Below, in pieces: positions 12,600 through 24,523 of a DNA stretch of 64,000 nt. Each line of letters begins with the position of its first letter. Position 1 is the first letter of the stretch. The translations under genes and the position numbers were made by a program. Location of the stretch: positions 18,566,759 to 18,630,758 of the forward strand of contig CM047428.1 of NCBI GenBank assembly GCA_026168455.1. The letters run 5' to 3'. Below the pieces are notes generated by a model. That model ran no database searches. It saw nothing but the letters and a program-made list of their open reading frames with translations, and was not told the origin of the DNA. The stretch is from Theocolax elegans. Its lineage: Eukaryota > Arthropoda > Insecta > Hymenoptera > Cerocephalidae.

Positions 12600-13109
12600 T
12601 TAGTATGCATGGTTTAAAATTTAAAATATTACATAAAATTGGGCTGTGGTATCAAAATATCAAATTCCGAAAAAAAATATATGAATTTATTTTTTGAATT
12701 TTCCTGTATGCATAACGATCGTAGCGCCACAGCAACATTTCGGTAAAAACTAATTCATGAAATAAGGAAAATTTTTCCTCAACTTTTCACATTTTCAAAA
12801 CCAGAGCCCAATTCTGTGTAGAATTATACGTAATCTGTCCAAATTTGGTATAAATCCCTTCAGTAATAAGTGAAAATAGTGCGAAACCGTGATTTGTTGA
12901 AAACCTATATTTTGAATCAATTTTTTTATCTCATATTTATTTTTTTCGTAATTTTGGCATCAGAGCCCAATTCTTGGAAGTTTTTTATGCAACTGACAAA
13001 ATTTGGTGTCATACCATTCAAAAATAAAGAAAATAGTGCGAAACCATAATTTCGTAAGCGAGCAAATATATCGCGACTCTGTCGGTAAAAAAAATGGCTT
13101 CGACGTCCT
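12600..13109. repeat. Two diverged copies of a roughly 160-bp unit
   Basis: The segments starting at 12805 and 12963 share GAGCCCAATTCT, a central AAATTTGGT and an end AATAGTGCGAAACC at equivalent positions, with clear divergence between. They lie directly before the 470-bp satellite. Confidence 0.55.
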
Positions 13110-16100
13110 CTTAATTAATTGTATGATTTTAACTAAAAAATTAGTGGAGAACTAAAGTCAGACATTCAGCAGCCACAATCAACGAACAATATCACAGTTA
13201 TAAGGATTAAGAGTACATTTCGATTAACTATATAAACAATTTAACATAGAACGTAACGCATTATGCCACTGATATTGTTGACATGGGACCGAAAGTTTGT
13301 ATACGCTTTAGTAAGCCAGGAACATAAGTGCATAGTAGGAATGGTGTAGATCGTTGAAATAGCTAAGTTTGTTAATGAAACGTCAGTTCAAATAAGCAGT
13401 AATTTAGATATGTGTTTCAGAATGACAATATAGTACAGCAATTATTTAAGTTTTTTTCTATTCCACTTTCCTTTGTTCAATGAGCTTAATGTATCATTTT
13501 ATAACGAATGATTTCTGAATATCGTGATTCCGGAAATTTTAGAACAAGTATGTCCAGCTGAACCATAAATCTGGAAATCACTTAACTAAGAGTATGAATT
13601 GTACTGAGATGCTAATGGAGAACGAAAGTCACACATTTAGCAGCCTCAATAAACGCTCAATATCACAGTTATAAGGGACAAGCAGCACATTTCGATTAAC
13701 TATGTAAACAATTTAACATAGAATATAACGCAATAAGCCGCTGATGTTGTTGACATGGAACAGAGTTTTTATACGTTTTAGTAAGCCAGGAACATAAGTG
13801 CTTCGTACGAATGGCGTAGGTCGTTGAAATAGCTTAGTTTGTTAATGGTACGTCGTTTCAAAGAAGCAGTAATTGAGATATGTGTTTCAAGATGACAACA
13901 TAGTACAGAAATTATTTAAGTTTGTTCATATTTTACTTTCCTTTGTTCCACGAGCTCAATGTAACATTTTATAACGAATGATTTCTGAATCTCGTGATTC
14001 CAGAAAATATAGAGCAAGTATGTCCAGCTGTAACATAAATCTGGAAATTACTTAACTAATTGTATGATTTGTACAAACAAACTAGTGGAGATCCAAAGTC
14101 ACACATTTAGTAACCTCAGTCAACGCCCAATATCACAGGTATAAGGAACAACATCACATTTCGAGTAACTATGTATACAATTTAACATAGAATATAACGC
14201 AATAAGCTACTGATGTTGTTGACATGGAATAGAGTTTGTATACGTTTTAGTAAGCCAGGAACATAAGTGCTTAGTACGAATGGCGTAGATCCTTGAAATA
14301 GCTTAGTTTGTTAATGAACCGTCGTTTCATAAAATCAGTATATGAGCTATGAGTTTAAAATGACAACATAGTACAGAAAATATTTAAGTTTTTTTATATT
14401 TCACTTTCCTTTGTTCAACGAGCTCAATGTAACATCTTATAACGATTACTTTCTGATTCTCGTGATTCCGGAAATTATAGAAAGAGTTGCTCTAGCTAGA
14501 ACATAAATCTAGAAATTTAACTAATTGTACGATTTGTACAAAAAAACTAGTGGAGAACCAAAGACACACATTTAGCTACCGCAACTAACGCCCAATATCA
14601 CAGCTATAAGGAACTAACAGCACATTTCGATTAACTATGTAAACAATTTAACATAGAATATAACGCAATATGTAACTCATGTTATTGACATGGGACAGAA
14701 AGTTTGTTTACCCTTTAGTAAGCCAGGAACATAAGTGCCTAGTAGGAATGGTGTAGATCGTTGAAACAGCTGAAACATAAATCTGGAAATCACTTGACTA
14801 AGACTATGATTTGTACTGAAGAGCTAGTGGAGAAACAAAGTCACACATTTGGCAGCCCAATTAACGCTCAATATCACAGTTATAAGAGACTAACAGCACA
14901 TTTCGATTAACGATGTAAACAATTTAACATAGAATATAACGCTATATGTAACTGATGTTGTTGAAATGGGACAGAAAGTTTGTATACGTTCCAATAAGTC
15001 AGGAACATAAGTGCCTAGTAAGAATGGCGTAGATAGATGAAATATATGAGTTTGTTAATGAAACGTCGTTTCAAAAAAGCAGTATATGAGATATGAGTTT
15101 TAAAATGTCAACATCGTACAGAAATTATTTAAGTTTTTTTATATTTTACTATCCTTTGTTCAACGAGCTCGAATGTTAACATGTTATAACGATTGCTTTC
15201 TGATTTCTCGTGATTCCGGAAATTATAGAAATAGTTGGTCCAGCTGAAACACAAATCTGGAAATCACTTGACTAAGAGTATGATTTGTACTGAGGAGCTC
15301 GTGGAAAACCAAAGTCACACATTTAGCAGCCCCAATCAACGCTCAATATCAAAGTTATAAGAGACTAACAGCACATTTCGATTAACTATGTAAACAATTT
15401 AACATAGAATATAACGCAATAAGCTACTGATGTTGTTGACATGGAATAGAGTTTGTATACGTTTTAGTAAGCCAGGAACATAAGTGCTTAGTACGAATGG
15501 CGTAGATCCTTGAAATAGCTTAGTTTGTTAATGAACCGTCGTTTCATAAAATCAGTATATGAGCTATGAGTTTCAAAATGACAACATAGTACAGAAAATA
15601 TTTAAGTTTTTTTATATTTCACTTTCCTTTGTTCAACGAGCTCAATGTAACATCTTATAACGATTACTTTCTGATTCTCGTGATTCCGGAAATTATAGAA
15701 AGAGTTGCTCTAGCTGGAACATAAATCTAGAAATTACTTAACTAATTGTATGATTTGTACAAAAAAACTAGTGGAGAACCAAAGACATACATTTAACTAC
15801 CTCAATTAACGCCCAATATCACAGCTATAAGGAACAAACAACACATTTCGATTAAATAGGTAAACAATTTAACATAGAATATAACGCAATAATCCACTGA
15901 TGTTGTTGACATGGAACAGAGTTTGTATACGTTTTAGTAAGCCAGGAACATAAGTGCTTAGTACGAATGGCGTAGATCCTTGAAATAGCTTAGTTTGTTA
16001 ATGAAGCGTCGTTTCAGAAATGCAGTAATTGAGATATGTGTTTCAAAATAACAACATAGTACAGAAAATATTTAAGTTTTTTTATATTTCACTTTCCTTT

Positions 16101-19100
16101 GTTCAACGAGCTCAATGTAACATCTTATAACGATTACTTTCTGATTCTCGTGATTCCGGAAATTATAGAAAGAGTTGCTCTAGCTGGAACATAAATCTAG
16201 AAATTACTTAACTAATTGTATGATTTGTACAAAAAAACTAGTGGAGAACCAAAGACACACATTTAGCTACCTCAATTAACGCCCAATATCACAGCTATAA
16301 GGAACTAACAGCACATTTCGATTAACTATGTAAACAATTTAACATAGAATATAACGCAATATGTATCTCATGTTGTTGACATGGGACAGAAAGTTTGTTT
16401 ACACTTTAGTAAGCCAGGAACATAAGTGCCTAGTAGGAATGGTGTAGATCGTTGAAATAGCTGAGTTTGCTAAGGAAACGTCGTTTCAAAGAAGCAGTAA
16501 TTGAGATATGTGTTTCAAAATGACAACATAGTACAGAAATATTTAAGTTTTTTCATATTTTACTTTCCTTTGTTTCACGAGCTCAATGTAACATTTTATA
16601 ACGAATGATTTCTGAATCTCGTGATTCCAGAAAATATAGAGCAAGTATGTCCAGCTGTAACATAAATCTGGAAATTACTTAACTAATTGTATGATTTGTA
16701 CAAACAAACTAGTGGAGATCCAAAGTCACACATTTAGTAACCTCAGTCAACGCCCAATATCACAGGTATAAGGAACAAACATCACATTTCGATTAACTAT
16801 GTATACAATTTAACATTGAATATAACGCAATAAGCTACTGATGTTGTTGACATGGAACAGAGTTTGTATACGTTTTAGTAAGCCAGGAACATAAGTGACT
16901 AGTACGAATGGCATAGATCGTTGAATAGTTGAGTTTGTTAATGAAACGTCGTTTCAAAAAAGCAGCAAATGAGATATGTGTTGCAAAATGACAACATCGT
17001 ACAGAAATTATTTAAGTTTTTTTATATTTCACTTTCCTTTGTTCAACGAGCTCAATGTAACATGTTATAACGATTACTTTCTGATTCTCGAGATTCCGGA
17101 AATTATAGAAAGAGTTGGTCCATCTGAAACATAAATCTGGAAATCACTTGACTAAGAGTATGATTTGTACTGAGAAGCTAGTGGAGAACCAAAGTCACAC
17201 ATTTAGCAGCCTCAATAAAGGCTCAATATCACAGTTATAAGGGACTAACCGCACATTTCGATTAACTATGTAAACAATTTAACATAGAATATAACACATT
17301 ATGCCATTGATGTTGTTTTCATGGGACAGAAAGTTTGTATACGTTCCAATGAGTGTGTTAATGAAATGTCGTTTCAAAAAAGGAGTAAATGCGATATGTG
17401 TTTCAAAATGACAACATAGTAGAGTAATTATTTAAACTTTTTATATTTCACTTTCCTTTGTTCAACCAGGTTAATGTAACAGGTTATAATGATTGCTTTC
17501 TGATTCTCGAGATTCCTGAAATTGTAGAACAAGCATGTCCAGGTCTAACATAAATCTGGAAATCAATTAACTAATTGTATGATTTGTACTGAAAAATTAG
17601 TGGAGAACCAAAGTCACACATTTAGCAACCTCACTCAACGCCCAATATCACAGTTATAAGGAACAAACATCACATTTCGATTAACTATGTAAACAATTTA
17701 ACATAGAATATAACGCAATGACCCACTGATGTTGTTGACATGGAACAGAGTTTGTATACGTTTTAGTAAGCCAGGAACATAGGTGCTTAGTACGAATGGC
17801 GTAGATCGTTGAAATAGCTTAGTTTTTTAATGGTGCGACGTTTCAAAAAAGCAGTATATGAGATATGTGTCTCAAAATGTCTACATTGTACAGAAATTAT
17901 TCAAGTTTTTTTATATTTCACTTTCCTTTGTTCAACGAGCTCAAAGTAACATGTTATAACGATTACTTTCTTATTCTCGTGATTCCGGAAATTATAGAAA
18001 AAGTTGCTCCAGCTGAAACATAAATCTGGAAATCACTTGACTAAGAGTATGATTTGTACTGAGGAGCTAGTGGAGAAACAAAGTCACACATTTAGCAGCC
18101 CAATTAACGCTCAATATCACAGTTATAAGGGACTAACAGCACATTTCGATTAACGATGTAAACAATTTAACATAGAATATAACGCTATATGTAACTGATG
18201 TTGTTGAAATGGGACAGAAAGTTTGTATACGTTCCAATAAGTCAGGAACATAAGTGCCTAGTAAGAATGGCGTAGATAGAAGAAATATATGAGTTTGCTA
18301 TTGAAACGTCGTTTCAAAAAAGCAGTATATGAGATATGTGTCTCAAAATGTCTACATTGTACAGAAATTATTTAAGTTTTTTTATATTTCACTTTCCTTT
18401 GTTCAACGAGCTCAATGTAACATGTTATAACGATTGCTTTCTGATTATCGTGATTCCGGAAATTATAGAAAGAGTTGGTCCAGCTGAAACACAAATCTGG
18501 AAATCACTTGACTAAGAGTATGATTTGTACTGAGGAGCTCGTGGAAAACCAAAGACACACATTTAGCTACCTCAATTAACGCCCAATATCACAGCTATAA
18601 GGAACAAACAACACATTTCGATTAAATAGGTAAACAATTTAACATAGAATATAACGCAATAATCCACTGATGTTGTTGACATGGAACAGAGTTTGTATAC
18701 GTTTTAGTAAGCCAGGAACATAAGTGCTTAGTACGAATGGCGTAGATCCTTGAAATAGCTTAGTTTGTTAATGAAGCGTCGTTTCAGAAATGCAGTAATT
18801 GAGATATGTGTTTCAAAATGACAACATAGTACAGAAAATATTTAAGTTTTTTCATATTTTACTTTCCTTTGTTCAACGAGCTCAATGTAACATTTTATAA
18901 CGAATGATTTCTGAATCTCGTGATTCCAGAAAATATAGAGCAAGTATGTCCAGCTGTAACATAAATCTGGAAATTACTTAACTAATTGTATGATTTGTAC
19001 AAACAAACTAGTGGAGATCCAAAGGGACTAACAGCACATTTCGATTAACTATGTATACAATTTAACATAGAATATAACGCATTATGCCACTGATATTGTT

Positions 19101-21270
19101 GACATGGCACAGAAAGTTTGTATACGTTATAATAAGCCAGGTACATAAGTGCCTGGTACGAATGGCGTAGATCGTTGAATTGTTGTGTTTATTAATGAAC
19201 CGTCGTTTCAAAAAAGCAGTATATGAGATATGAGTATTAAAATGTCAACAACGTACAGAAATTATTTATGTTTGTTTATATATCACTTTCCTTTGTTCCA
19301 CGAGCTCAATGTAACATGTTATAATGATTGATTTCTGGAAATCAATTAACTAAGAGTATCATTTGAATTGAGGAACTAGTGGAGAACCAAAGTCACACAT
19401 TTAGAAGCCCCAATCAACGCTCCATATCAAAGTTATAAGCGACTAACAGCACATTTCGATTAACGATGTAAACAATTTAACATAGAATATAACGCAATAT
19501 GTAACTGATGTTGTTGAAATGGGACAGAAAGTTTGTTTACGCTTTAGTAAGCCAGGAACATAAGTGCCTAGTAGGAATGATGTAGATCTTTGAAATAGTC
19601 GAGTTTGTTAGTGAAACGTCGTTACAAAAATGCAGTAATTGAGATGTGTGTTTCAAAATGACAACATAGTACAGAAATTATTTAAGTTTTTTTATATTTT
19701 ACTATCCTTTGTTCAACGAGCTGAATGTTACATGTTATAACGATTGCTTTCTGATTCTAGTGATTCCGGAAATTATAGAAAGAGTTGGTCCAGCTGAAAC
19801 ATAAATCTGGAAATCACTTGTCTAAGAGTATGATTTGTACTGAAGAGCTAGTGGAGAACCAAAGTCACATATTTAGCAGCCTCAATAAACGCCCAATATC
19901 ACAGTTATAAGGGACTAACAGGACATTTCGATTGCACTATGTAAAAAATTTAACGTAGAATAAAACGCATTATGCCATTGATGTTGTTGACATGGGCCAG
20001 AAAGTTTGTGTACGCTTTAGCAAGCTAGTAACATAAGTGCCTAGTACGAATGGCGTAGATCGTTGAAATAGCTGAGTTTGTTAATGAAACATCATTTTAA
20101 AAAGCAGTAAATGAGATATGAGTTTTAAAATGTCAACATCGTACAGAAATTATTTAAGTTTTTTTATATTTTACTATCCTTTGTTCAACGAGCTAAATGT
20201 TACATGTTATAACGATTGCTTTCTGATTCTCGTGATTCCGGAAATTATAGAAAGAGTTGGTCCAGCTGAAACATAAATCTGGAAATCACTTGTCTAAGAG
20301 TATGATTTGTACTGAAGAGCTAGTGGAGAACCAAAGTCACATATTTAGCAGCCTCAATAAACGCCCAATATCACAGTTATAAGGGACTAACAGGACATTT
20401 CGATTGCACTATGTAAAAAATTTAACGTAGAATAAAACGCATTATGCCATTGATGTGTTGACATGGGCCAGAAAGTTTGTGTACGCTTTAGCAAGCTAGT
20501 AACATAAGTGCCTAGTACGAATGGCGTAGATCGTTGAAATAGCTGAGTTTGTTAATGAAACATCATTTTAAAAAGCAGTAAATGAGATATGAGTTTTAAA
20601 ATGTCAACATCGTACAGAAATTATTTAAGTTTTTTTATATTTTACTATCCTTTGTTCAACGAGCTCAATGTAACATGTTATAACGATTGCTTTCTGGTTC
20701 TCGTGATTCCGGAAATTATAGTAATAGTTGGTCCAGCTGAAACATAAATCTGGAAATCATTTAACAAATTGTATGATTTGAACTAAAAAATTAGTGGAGA
20801 ACCTAAGTCACACATTTAGCAGCCTCAATAAACGCTCAATATCACAGTTATAAGGGACTAACAGCACATTTCGATTAACTATGTAAACAATTTAACATAG
20901 AATATAACGCATTATGCCACTGATGTTGTTGACATGGGACAGTAAGTTTGTATACGTTTTAGTAAGCCAGGAACATAAGTGCCTAGTACGAATGGTGTAG
21001 ATCGTTGAAATAGCTGAGTTTGTTAATGAAGTGTCGTTTCTAAAAAGCAGTAGCTGTGATATGTGGTTCAAAATAGCAAAAGAGTACAGGAATTATCTCG
21101 GTTTATCTACATTCGTCTTTCTATTGTTCACCGACATTAATGGTACATGTTATAACGAATGATTTCGGACTCTCGTTATTGCGCAGACTATAATGTAAGA
21201 ATCTGAAAATTATACTTATAAGCTACAAATGAATTAACTAATCGTATGATATGTACTACGGAATTGGTGA
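13110..21270. repeat. Satellite array, about 470-bp unit, roughly 17 copies
   Basis: The word AGTGGAGAACCAAAGTCACA marks one point in each unit, seen near 13143, 13615, 14083, 14548, 14823, 15301, 15771, 16241, 16712, 17181, 17600, 18070, 18541, 19011, 19379, 19851, 20333 and 20794. Spacing is 465-482 bp except for internally deleted units (about 277, 419 and 368 bp). Units are diverged from each other, but some blocks are near-identical (the units beginning 19851 and 20333), showing patchwork homogenisation. All units are head-to-tail. No coding potential. Such an array is typical of pericentromeric or heterochromatic DNA. Confidence 0.97.
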
Positions 21271-22440
21271 AGAATCAAATTCTTAAAAACCTTCAAAGGA
21301 ATTATAGATTCTGAGTCCTACGAAAAATTCACTATAAAAAAATGAATGTATCGTTCATGTGCAGAAGCGGAGCAAAATAGCAACGAAAATTTCAATGCGA
21401 TTGTTATTGTCTATTGCTTCAAAATCTTTCTCTAGTTGTAAACACGTGCTTAATAGCTCAGTGTATATTAGTGCAGGTATCTACAGTGTAGCGGATGCAA
21501 TATTTGGGCTTAATAATCGGAACAAACTTCTATTATTTCTGCATGGAGGCGGACGCGCATTGCATTAAGTTTTCCGAGAGATCCCTAACATACAATGTCA
21601 GAGAGGCCCGGATGTCTTTTAAATCAGCCAGAGAGGAAATGGCAGGGTTATACATAAATAGAGATGGCCAAATTTATGGTGTAGACATCGCAGATAAGTG
21701 GTATACAAAAGTTTCAAGAATTCAAATGTTGGGCGCACTCATTGCTTCAACACTATTGCATGGATCGTCTTGCAATTTTTACGGTAACTTCACAAATATA
21801 ATCTCCATCGAAGTAGTAGTTTTTAGTAGCAGTGCACATTTTCTACAAAAATTGGAATAAAAGAAATCCTACTTACTTTGATAGCTATTATTATAAAGCT
21901 TAGTTTCTGCAAATAGGTAAACTAAACTTACATTACGTACTGGGGAATTAGTGCAGATGAAATATAATATTTCTACAAACCACAAGAACTATCCTAGTGT
22001 TTGTTTAGGTTATACTATCAGGATTGTTTCATTAAATTTATGCATGGTTTTTGGCTATCCTTAATACTTCGCCCCACTAATGTTGTAAAACCGAAGCAAG
22101 AAGCTTATAGAATACGTTACAGAAAGCAGGTAAATTAAATGTATGATACGAATAGGCCAGTTAGTTGGAACTTAAGAGACTGTCAATGAACATCGTATGC
22201 ATAAACGATGAACTGTAGGTATGATACCAACAGTCCAACTGAAGAACAAGTCTTGCACAATATCAATTCCGATTATTAATCGAGAATTTTAGAATTCTTC
22301 TAGTTAACGTGTATTTTACTTTATTTTTGAACAACGGGTTCACGGTTGCATGTAGCTTTAAAAATATAGGCTAAATTTATGTAAACATACAGATGTTTGG
22401 CAGTTATATCTAGGGGAATCAGAGGAGAACAAATATCATA
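21271..22440. repeat. Decayed edge of the satellite
   Basis: Words from the satellite unit recur in degraded form (for example ACTAATCGTATGATATGTACT at 21238-21258, GTATGATACGAATAGG near 22141-22156, AATTAGTGCAGATGAA near 21945), at no constant spacing. The array appears to fade out here. Confidence 0.5.
21495..21860 (+). CDS. Unrecognised open frame, doubtful
   Basis: A 121-codon frame in the middle of decayed satellite. Residues about 17-75 (ending near VSRIQMLGALIAST) have ordinary amino-acid composition and the DNA is less AT-rich than its surroundings, which is why it is mentioned. The first and last parts are low complexity. It starts with an ATG lacking any supporting context, no splice sites were matched, and no family is recognised. 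It could be an exon remnant or chance. Confidence 0.15.
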   Translation: MQYLGLIIGTNFYYFCMEADAHCIKFSERSLTYNVREARMSFKSAREEMAGLYINRDGQIYGVDIADKWYTKVSRIQMLGALIASTLLHGSSCNFYGNFTNIISIEVVVFSSSAHFLQKLE

Positions 22441-22465
22441 CGTCTACCAATGTCAATAACTACTC

Positions 22466-22681
22466 GTGTGTATCTTTATGATAGACGATCAAGATAGTTC
22501 CATTAAATCTTTGTGTTGGCTGAGCGAAACCAGCGAGCTCCGCATCACGTGGAGAGAGCGCCACCTAACAACAAGAGACGATGAATTGCCGTCTCTCGTA
22601 CCGCGACGAGTGCGCGTTACTCTCGTGTTGACCGTCTATGAGCACGGACCGTGTTTTCTAATAATATACGAAATATATTAA
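22466..22681 (+). other. GC-richer patch with a CTCF-like word
   Basis: About 150 bp (22520-22660) are markedly GC- and CpG-richer than the flanks and hold a 71-codon open frame that I do not recognise. On the minus strand the word TAGGTGGCGCTCTC is present (22555-22568), which matches the core AGGTGGCGC known for insect CTCF sites. Followed by a short GA run (22713-22722). Function unknown. Confidence 0.25.
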
Positions 22682-23610
22682 TTCATTTTTTATTTTATCT
22701 GTGAGTTCCAGAGAGAGAGAGAAATTCAGAGGCGCAGTGGCGCATATTAGTTAATAGATAATAAAACGAATTTAATTTTTTTTTTTAAACATATAAACGT
22801 GTGTGAGTGTTAGTGCCGATTATTTCGCCCTTCCCAGCAGTAATCCCTGATTGTTCCAATACTTTGTATTATTTAAACTTTTATCTAATATTTTATAATG
22901 TATCACTAATGATGTAAAAACTTAGCTGGATGGTCTTACATATCATATAATGTGAAGTATTGGAATAATATATATTAAAAGAAAAAATATCTGGATGTCT
23001 ATCATAATTGGGAAGCGATGAATTGGATGTAAGTATATTAAGTGCAAACCGATTCGAATTATAAGAATCTACATATTTTTAAAGTACTAGTAGTAATACA
23101 ATTTATCGCATTACGCTATTAAGTTAAGCAACAATTTTGTCAAACATGCAATTATTCTGTATTGTTAATTTAGTTTCTATTATTTGATTAATATTAGAAT
23201 ATAAAGCGCTGAAATCGTTCTATTAATTTCAGGTGTAGTGATAAATTAGGTTGTTCATTAGACAAGATGAAATAGGAATGTTGCAGGCCCAAGTTTTTTT
23301 ATATTTTTTTATCTTTATTATTCTACGCAACAAAGAATTATCTAATAAAATTTATTTTATCAACATTTAGATATACCAATGACACGTGCCCGAAACAATT
23401 ACTTATATTAATTAGTAGTAAATGACTTTGTGACTTGACAAAAATATTATTTGTGGATAAATGCGCATAATTAATTTTGGATAAATGATAAATTGAGTGG
23501 TAAAATAATTATACAAGTCTATGTTACTTAATTATAAAAATATATTTCACATTTATGGATATGTAATAAAAATATAAGACTAAAATAAAAATAATTTCAG
23601 TTTAATTTAA
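22682..23610. other. AT-rich DNA, nothing recognised
   Basis: AT-rich, no splice-bounded frames found, no clear repeat. Confidence 0.4.
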
Positions 23611-23786
23611 TTAATTAAATCCTAAAATTTCATTGACTATGGTCATGGATAGATTTGCGACACTCTCTGGTGGTTCGGACGAGTCGATGCTTGATCTTGA
23701 ATTATTAATTACTGAAATATTATCAGCTATATCATCTATATTGGTAATCAATCTTACCGAAGTTACTGACGGTGATCTATTTTCAT
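23611..23786 (-). CDS. Orphan terminal exon, phase-1 entry
   Basis: On the minus strand a good acceptor (a run of seven T followed by ATAG) precedes 58 open codons ending in TAA at 23611-23613. If entered in phase 1 (previous exon ending in G), the peptide starts D-ENRSPSVTS and ends MTIVNEILGFN. Ser/Asp/Ile-rich, no domain recognised. The entry phase is the same as in the exons of the large minus-strand locus at 28-53 kb, so this could be a further alternative 3' exon of that locus, or the 3' end of a neighbouring paralogue. No exon was found between it and the SET exon, apart from the big foldback element. Confidence 0.4.
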
Positions 23787-24523
23787 CTATAAAAAAACAT
23801 ATTTATCTTTATTATTTTAAAATTAAAGTTTAGAAAGAATTTATGTGTATCCTGTTAGTGGGATCGTGATAACTGTTGCAATACTGATTTAAGAGAAACA
23901 TTTTTTTGTACCTATCGCATCAGTTTGAAAGCCTTTTTCAATAGAATCTAACTTATGCAATTTAAAATAAAAAACGTAAGAATATTTTGTACATGTACTA
24001 CAGAGAGGATATAACCTTCATTTCACAGATATAAGATAGACCTGATAAGAAGATTTATTAATACAAACTTTGTTACAAATATCAAGTTACATTTATTTAA
24101 TGTTCGGTTGCCTATTTTCATTCATCATGGCAGTTGAAGTTAGAAGACATTTTTTTAGCTAATAAGATAACAGCTTAATCACGACTTCAGGGTACTTATT
24201 TATTGAGAGTTTAATTTACATATTATAGAAGATAATATATAGATTTTGCTATGAACTCGCATACAAATGTGACTCTACATCAGCTTCCAAAAAATAACAC
24301 AATAAATAAAGAAAGAACAATTATTTTTCGGGGAAATGTAGTCTTGTTTTGGTTCAAACCCACCGAAATCTATGTTAATATCGGTTAATCTTTTAATTTA
24401 TAAATTTAAAGTTACGTTTATGTATGGCATAATTTTAAAAACTCTACTATACAAACCTACAAATCTTATAGCTATAAAATCTAAACATCTTTAACACTGT
24501 GGATTTTGAATTTAGGGGTTTAA
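23787..24523. other. AT-rich DNA, nothing recognised
   Basis: No believable exon or repeat; runs up to the TTAA that marks the foldback element. Confidence 0.4.

Noticed and set aside
13110..21270. Regular repeats suggestive of a CRISPR array
   Set aside because: Units are about 470 bp, contiguous and without spacers, in a eukaryotic genome; this is a satellite.
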